Shown: positions 59,234 to 64,000 of the stretch, one piece after another
Layout of the letters: every line of letters starts with the position of its first letter
Numbering within the stretch: the stretch's first letter is position 1
From: Mycolicibacterium rhodesiae
Lineage (GTDB): Bacteria; Actinomycetota; Actinomycetes; Mycobacteriales; Mycobacteriaceae
Length of the DNA: 64,000 bases
NCBI RefSeq assembly: GCF_002086695.1
Contig: NZ_MVIH01000012.1
Coordinates: forward strand, 62,001 to 126,000
Direction: 5' to 3'
The notes under the pieces: model-generated
What the model was told of the DNA's origin: nothing
Database searches by the model: none
What the model saw: only the letters and a program-made list of their open reading frames with translations
Made by a program: the position numbers and the translations under genes

Positions 59234-62200
59234 CTATACGGTCGCAGGCACCCGTTCCCGCGCGGCCGAACTCCGCATCTCGGCACGCAAGCTCGTGAAG
59301 TCCGAGATCGTCTTGGACACCACGGTGGCCACCGGTCGGGCGTTGCGACTGGTGGCTTCGGTCTTGGACACCATGATCACGCTGTCGATGTAGGGCTGAA
59401 TCGTCGTGGCGTTCTGCACGGTGGCCACGATGACGAGCTGGAAACCGAACTTGCGGAACGCCTGCAGCGCCTGTTGGGCGAACTGCGGGTCCGACTTCGA
59501 GAACGCCTCATCGAGCATCAGCTGCGCGAAAACCGGCTTGTTGTCCTGACTCTCGGGACTCGCCAGGTTGAAGCTCAGTGCCCCGGCGAGGCAGAACGCC
59601 ATCAGCTTCTCCTGCTCGCCACCTGAGTTGTCGCCCGCGTTGCTGTGCGTGCGGATCAACTCCTCGGAGCGGACATCCCACTCGGCGCAGTCGAACGTGA
59701 ATCGGTTACGGACGTCCAGCGCGTCGCGGGTCCACGCCTTGTCCTCCGGCGCCGTGGACGCCAGCCGGTTGCGCAGCCGCAAGATGTCGGCATATTGATC
59801 CAGGATCGCCTGCTTGTCACCGAGACCCACTTCGGCGATGCGCCGTGAGATCGCCCGCACGATCTCGGTCAGCTCGGCCACCGCCGTCAGACTGCGCGGC
59901 GTGGCCCGCAGCGTCAGCCGGGTACCGCTGTTGAACTCGACCGCGCCAAGGCCGGTATTGACCCGGTCGATCTGCTCGCTGATCCGCCGTGCCTCCTGCT
60001 CGGCCACCCGGTGCAGCGTGAGGATCGCGTCGGGTGCCTGCTCGGTGACCAAGCGCATCATCCGGTCATAGGCCTCGGGCAGTTCACGCTCGTCGATATG
60101 CCGGCACAGTGCCACGTAGTCGTGCACCCGCTCGTCGAACACATCGCTGTCGTTGGGAATCGCGTCGGGGAACGCGGTGTCGAATGTGTTCAGGATCCGA
60201 GCCAGCTCATCGTATGAGCGCCTGCGGCTTTCACGCAGTTGCTCGCGCTCGCGGCGAATGGTGTTGAACACCGCTTCGCGGTGCGGCTCGGGATTGAGTA
60301 CCTCCAACGCCACCGGCACGAGAGCCGCGTAGCGGTTCAGCAGCTCGGTGAGCGGTTCGGAGACGAACGCGGGCGCCAGCCGGTCCTGCAGTTCCAGCAG
60401 CTGGGTGCGCCGGGCGTCCAGGTCGTCGCGACGGGTCTGGATGGCACCGCGCCGCGTCATCAGCGTCTGGATCTCCTCCCAGCACTCGTCGGCGCGCGCG
60501 GTCAGCGCCTCGATGTCCGGGTTGTCGGCCAGCAGGAGCTCGAACTGCTCGCGCAGCCGGTCGGCGTGCCCGTCGGCGGTGTCACTGTCGACCTGGTTCC
60601 ACTGCGGGAACTGTTCACAGATCGCCTTGCACGCCGCGGCCCGATCCCGCCACTGCTGACGCTGCGCGGCGATCTCGTCGGCCTTGCGGCGCGCTTGCTG
60701 GTACAGCTCTTCGGCATTGGCGAGATCGACGGTCAGTGCGTCGATCTTCGCCCTGACGTCACCCTGGTAGATGTAGTCGGCCTGTTTGAGGGGACGACGG
60801 TCGTCCTTGATGGCGAGCCGCTCGGAGTCCTTGTATAGGCCCGTGTCGGTGACCGCGCGGCGGAACCGGGAGAACACATCCGGGGTATCCACGCAGATGT
60901 GGTCGCCCGCAGCGGCGACGACGTCGGCGGCCTCGGCCGCGCACGGATGCATCGGGTCGACGACAAACAGCTTGCCGGCCAACGTGTTCGGCTCGGCGTC
61001 GACCGGTTCCGCGCCGACCAGCGAGGCGCGGACGTGGTGCAGCTGCAGCCGTCCGCCCATATTGGTCTCGTTGACGAATCGCAGCACCGCCGAGTACCGG
61101 TCATCGGGTACCAGCAGCCGCAGACCCACGCCTCGCAGCACCTTCTCCACGGCCACCCGCCACCGGCTCTGGTCGGGCCGAAGGTCCATCAGCTCGGCGA
61201 TGTAGGGCAGCTCACCGGGGTCGACACCGACTGCCGCGCAGATGTGTTCGCGCATGGTGATCGCGAACTCGGGCAGCGCCGACCCGACGTGCTCAACGCG
61301 CTTGAGTTCCTTGGCGGCGTCATCGCGGGTGATCCGGGCTGCCTTCTGCGCGTACTCCGCGTCGGTCGACGCCTCGCGGCCCCGGTCCAGTTTCGCCAGC
61401 AGCTCGGTGACCTCGGTGGCGAGTTCCTCACGCAAGTTCCAGAACTCGTCGGCGGTGTCCGGTACGTCGATGTCCTGGGCGGCGAGCATCGCCTCGTAGG
61501 CCGCACGGCGCCGTGACACCTGTTCGGCCTGCGCCTCGGCGCCGGCCACTTGCGACTGCAGCGGCCCCAGGCTGGCACTGGATCCGCTGATCTGTGCGTT
61601 GAGCGAATCACCCTCGGCCTTGGCCAGATTCAGCTGGCGGGTGACGTCTTCGTACTCGTTGCCGAGTTGGTCGATGGTGGCGTCCAGCGACTGGATCTGC
61701 GGCCCGCACTGCGTGAGCCGGACATGGTCGGTATAGGCGCGGACCATCGGTTGATCCACCAGATCGATGATGCCCAGATCGGAGGACTCGGAGGCGTAGC
61801 GCTGCTGGATCTTCTCGATATCGCCGAGAATCTTGCGCTTCTTCTGGGCGACGGCCAGCAGTTCGCGGGCCTCCACCAGCGGATCGATCTGCTTGAGCGC
61901 CTCGGGCAGCCGGGTCAGGCTACTCGGCTCGTCGAGCATGAACTCGCGAACGAACTGTTCAAGCCCGCCAACGCTTTTCAGCGACTTCGCCTTGCCGAGC
62001 AGCTGCTGTGCGGCATCGGAGGCCCGGATGCCGATGGTGGCGTACAACTGGGCGAGGTACTGCGACTCGACCTTGGTGGAGAACCGCCACTCGTCGTCTT
62101 TGAACACCCCGGAGTCGAAACGCCCTGCTGCCCAACGGTTACAGACGTCCTCGATGTCACGATCGCCGTCGGCCAGCACAAACCGGCTCGACGAGTCCGA

Positions 62201-62605
62201 GCGGGACTCGCCGGTCAGCCATTTGAGCACCAGGCCGGTGACCGTGCGCCCGGTGTTGCTGCGGTAGCTGACCGCGATGGCCGACCATGCCGTGCCGTCC
62301 CCGCGCAGGTACATCACCTTGCTGGCGCCGCCGTCACTGCGCTGGCCCCACGCCCCGCGCACATACTTGTCGACCGTGCGGCGGCCTGCGCTGGATCCCG
62401 CCGCGGTGTTGTCACCGGAGGCGTTGAAGTTGCGGCGGTTGAACGGCAGGAATCCCAGCGAAATCGCATCCAGCAGGGAGGATTTCCCGCTTCCGGAGGC
62501 TCCGGCGATCAGCGCGCCGCCTTCACTGAACGGGATGTCGTGATAGCCGTCGAAAACACCCCAGTTGATGACCTGCAGCCGCGACAAGTGGAACTGTTCA
62601 GCCAT
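59234..62605 (-). CDS. jetC: Wadjet/Ept SMC-like ATPase (JetC/EptC, MukB-type)
   Basis: A 1123-residue SMC-like ATPase. The N-terminal head has Walker A GASGSGKSS (35-43), followed by long coiled-coil arms (about 240-480 and 620-900) around a hinge-like domain (about 490-620). The C-terminal head has the signature NSGGEQEK, Walker B LMLDEAF and a D-loop. The ATG at 62605 has AGGAGA 10 nt upstream and overlaps the jetB stop by 8 nt. Its head and gene neighbours (DUF4194 and DUF3375 proteins) identify the JetABC/EptABC/MksBEF-like plasmid-restriction complex, which extrudes loops on small circular DNA and cleaves it through JetD. Confidence 0.92.
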   Translation of the reverse strand: MAEQFHLSRLQVINWGVFDGYHDIPFSEGGALIAGASGSGKSSLLDAISLGFLPFNRRNFNASGDNTAAGSSAGRRTVDKYVRGAWGQRSDGGASKVMYLRGDGTAWSAIAVSYRSNTGRTVTGLVLKWLTGESRSDSSSRFVLADGDRDIEDVCNRWAAGRFDSGVFKDDEWRFSTKVESQYLAQLYATIGIRASDAAQQLLGKAKSLKSVGGLEQFVREFMLDEPSSLTRLPEALKQIDPLVEARELLAVAQKKRKILGDIEKIQQRYASESSDLGIIDLVDQPMVRAYTDHVRLTQCGPQIQSLDATIDQLGNEYEDVTRQLNLAKAEGDSLNAQISGSSASLGPLQSQVAGAEAQAEQVSRRRAAYEAMLAAQDIDVPDTADEFWNLREELATEVTELLAKLDRGREASTDAEYAQKAARITRDDAAKELKRVEHVGSALPEFAITMREHICAAVGVDPGELPYIAELMDLRPDQSRWRVAVEKVLRGVGLRLLVPDDRYSAVLRFVNETNMGGRLQLHHVRASLVGAEPVDAEPNTLAGKLFVVDPMHPCAAEAADVVAAAGDHICVDTPDVFSRFRRAVTDTGLYKDSERLAIKDDRRPLKQADYIYQGDVRAKIDALTVDLANAEELYQQARRKADEIAAQRQQWRDRAAACKAICEQFPQWNQVDSDTADGHADRLREQFELLLADNPDIEALTARADECWEEIQTLMTRRGAIQTRRDDLDARRTQLLELQDRLAPAFVSEPLTELLNRYAALVPVALEVLNPEPHREAVFNTIRREREQLRESRRRSYDELARILNTFDTAFPDAIPNDSDVFDERVHDYVALCRHIDERELPEAYDRMMRLVTEQAPDAILTLHRVAEQEARRISEQIDRVNTGLGAVEFNSGTRLTLRATPRSLTAVAELTEIVRAISRRIAEVGLGDKQAILDQYADILRLRNRLASTAPEDKAWTRDALDVRNRFTFDCAEWDVRSEELIRTHSNAGDNSGGEQEKLMAFCLAGALSFNLASPESQDNKPVFAQLMLDEAFSKSDPQFAQQALQAFRKFGFQLVIVATVQNATTIQPYIDSVIMVSKTEATSRNARPVATVVSKTISDFTSLRAEMRSSAARERVPATV

Positions 62606-63296
62606 CGAGCGCGGTCTCCTGTTCATCGCTGTCCGGGGATGCGCCACCGGACAGCAGCATTTCGAACTGCTGCTGCAATTCGGCGATCACCGATGCGGTC
62701 ATCACGGCGTTGATCACCGGGCTGACGGTGTAGCTGTCTTCGTCGTCGCGGGTCTTGCGCAGGATCTCCAGTCCGGCGAGCCGTGCGATCGCCGCGTCGA
62801 TGCGGGCGGTGAAGGTCACGGTGTCACGGTCGACGTCGTTGAGGACACCGGAAAACAGCCCGTGCACCTCCTCGCGGCTGATCAACACGGCCTGGCCACC
62901 GGCGGCACGCGACATCTGCGCCAGGTGCAGCGCCAGGATCGAGTCGTAGGTACCCAGCGGCTCGCGACGCAAAAGCTTGGCGCCCCTGGCAGATTCGTAA
63001 CGGGCCTGCTCGACGAACGCGACGTCACTGCCATCCACCACACGCAACATCAGGTCGAGCTCGGAGAGCCGCACCGACAGTTGCGCACGGTATTCCAGCA
63101 CCCAGCTGTACAGGTCGGCATCGGCCTCGGCGCTGATGTAGCGGCGGGTCAGCAGTTGCTGCAGCGCCCAGCACGCTCGGTCGGGCAGCTCGCTCACATC
63201 GCCGTCGAAGCGCGGGCGCCGCTGATGCGGGGTGCGCGCGGTCTGGTCGACTTGAGGTAGTGAGCTGAAGTCGATGTCGGCGTCGGTGGTCGTCAT
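62598..63296 (-). CDS. jetB: Wadjet subunit JetB/EptB (DUF4194, MukE-like)
   Basis: A 232-residue winged-helix protein with the DUF4194 pattern: an N-terminal acidic tail, RACWALQQLLTRRYISAEADADLYSWVLEYRAQLSVRLSELDLML in the first winged helix, then KLLRREPLGTYDSILALHLAQ, and a final winged helix with YTVSPVINAVMTASVIAELQQQF. It bridges the SMC heads and the kleisin JetA. The ATG overlaps the jetA stop (ATGA), and its own stop overlaps jetC. Confidence 0.9.
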   Translation of the reverse strand: MTTTDADIDFSSLPQVDQTARTPHQRRPRFDGDVSELPDRACWALQQLLTRRYISAEADADLYSWVLEYRAQLSVRLSELDLMLRVVDGSDVAFVEQARYESARGAKLLRREPLGTYDSILALHLAQMSRAAGGQAVLISREEVHGLFSGVLNDVDRDTVTFTARIDAAIARLAGLEILRKTRDDEDSYTVSPVINAVMTASVIAELQQQFEMLLSGGASPDSDEQETALDG

Positions 63297-64000
63297 GCGC
63301 TGGCTCCCAACAAGCTGGAGATCGGTTCGGTGAAGATCAAGTGCGGAACCTCCATCTCACGGTCCCGTCCGTCCAGCGACTGGAACCGTACGGTCACCGG
63401 CTTGGCGGTCTTCGGGGCGTCGGGTTGTTTGAGCGCCCACGACCACAACACGATGACGTGACCCAGATACGCCGCGTCGAGCATCTCCACAGCGGCGGGC
63501 AGCGACACCGGGCCGCTATCGAGGGCGGTGTTGATCATCTCCGACATCGCCGGGGCGTCGACCTGCGTCGTCAGCGCGGCGAAACTGGTCAGGTCCAGCT
63601 CGCCTTCAGCTGCCTGAGCGGGCTTGGGGTTCGACAGGTCGCCGATCCGGAAGCTCAGTGCGCCAACCGAACTGATGGCGTGCCGAGCCAGGGGAAGTTC
63701 GATGTCGAGCCGCGAGTCGATCAGCGAGCTCTTGAGCAGGGCGCGAGCGGCGCCGATCGCGTCGCTCAGCTGACGGGCCACACCGCGGCTCTGCTCCAGG
63801 GTCCCGAACGCGGTGAACCGCTTGACCCGCTGTGCACAGCGCTGCTGGATACGTTCCACCTCGTCGATCTGCTGGCCGACGAGCTCGAAGAACCCCGCCA
63901 TCACCTTGCGCAGCGCCGGGTCGAGGGCGGGCAGCGCATGGGCGACGGCGGCGACGTCGGCCTCGAACTCCGCGCGCTGGTCCGGGTCGTTGATCATCCG
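63293..64000 (-). CDS. jetA: Wadjet subunit JetA/EptA (DUF3375, MukF-like kleisin), 5' end outside window
   Basis: The visible C-terminal 236 codons (VAAVAHALPALDPALRKVMAGFFELVGQQ onward) are helical, followed by a winged-helix region with AYLGHVIVLWSWALKQPDAPK and a C-terminal strand-rich end, consistent with the kleisin C-terminal winged helix of DUF3375 proteins. Complete members are about 480-500 residues, so the start lies beyond the right edge; an internal ATG at 63997 is not the gene start. First gene of jetABC. Confidence 0.82.
   Translation of the reverse strand, partial: RMINDPDQRAEFEADVAAVAHALPALDPALRKVMAGFFELVGQQIDEVERIQQRCAQRVKRFTAFGTLEQSRGVARQLSDAIGAARALLKSSLIDSRLDIELPLARHAISSVGALSFRIGDLSNPKPAQAAEGELDLTSFAALTTQVDAPAMSEMINTALDSGPVSLPAAVEMLDAAYLGHVIVLWSWALKQPDAPKTAKPVTVRFQSLDGRDREMEVPHLIFTEPISSLLGASA

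Overview
This is a chromosomal segment of a high-GC actinobacterium, almost certainly a non-tuberculous Mycobacterium (Mycolicibacterium-like). The evidence is gene order and protein character. The blocks nirA-cysH-che1, hemW, hrcA-dnaJ2-rsmE, phoH-ybeY-CNNM-era, amiA2, recO-uppS, zur-smtB, glyS, TPM protein, dgt-dnaG, tRNA-Asn, ECF transporter, uspABC and tldD-tldE follow the order I recall from the M. tuberculosis Rv2393 to Rv2314 interval. Lineage-specific genes are inserted between these blocks. GTG starts and 1-8 bp stop/start overlaps are common, as expected of tightly packed mycobacterial operons.

Layout. 1-2950: sulfite/APS reduction operon (nirA, cysH, siroheme chelatase), headed by a 30-codon leader peptide with a Cys-Thr-Cys-Cys-Cys run and a hairpin that covers the nirA Shine-Dalgarno. 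3008-6916: hemW, a small exported protein, and a SulP permease fused to a beta-carbonic anhydrase. 7179-9549: OmpR-type two-component system with a 7-4-7 direct repeat upstream. 9504-12985: heat-shock/translation block with a CIRCE operator before hrcA. 12987-15928: LuxR-type regulator facing a P450/SnoaL pair. 16009-23366: RNA maturation, DNA repair and envelope precursor genes. 23367-23612: intergenic stretch rich in hairpins and a duplicated segment. 23613-24370: smtB-zur zinc operon with operator. 24478-31487: glyS, TPM-domain protein, dgt and dnaG. 31963-35111: tRNA-Asn, a frameshifted amino-acid permease, and a COX3/COX4-like membrane operon. 35165-43570: acyl-CoA dehydrogenase, VIT1-like and bestrophin-like membrane proteins, MFS/MarR pair, ECF transporter. 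43567-51831: Usp sugar ABC transporter, TldD/TldE, AhpD-like protein, threonine-aldolase-like enzyme, GAF protein.

51887-54422 is a small genomic island. A tRNA gene with anticodon CAT is intact on the left, and its last 30 bases plus 2 flanking bases recur exactly at 54391-54422. The enclosed ~2.46 kb carries only a SulP permease and a MerR regulator. A 23-bp dyad lying in a 19-bp promoter spacer ahead of the permease is a candidate MerR operator. No integrase is present.

54542-59035 holds stress and envelope genes: two small proteins (one DUF6131-like, one CsbD-like), an oxidoreductase behind an ECF-sigma-like promoter, a lipoprotein, a PE-PPE-type hydrolase and an excalibur protein. 59234-64000 is a Wadjet/Ept-type SMC plasmid-defence operon (JetA partial, JetB, JetC). 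The expected nuclease gene jetD is not downstream of jetC.

The observations most worth following are the cysteine leader, the integrase-less tRNA island with its self-contained MerR/SulP circuit, the Wadjet operon without an adjacent jetD, and the hairpin family between convergent genes.
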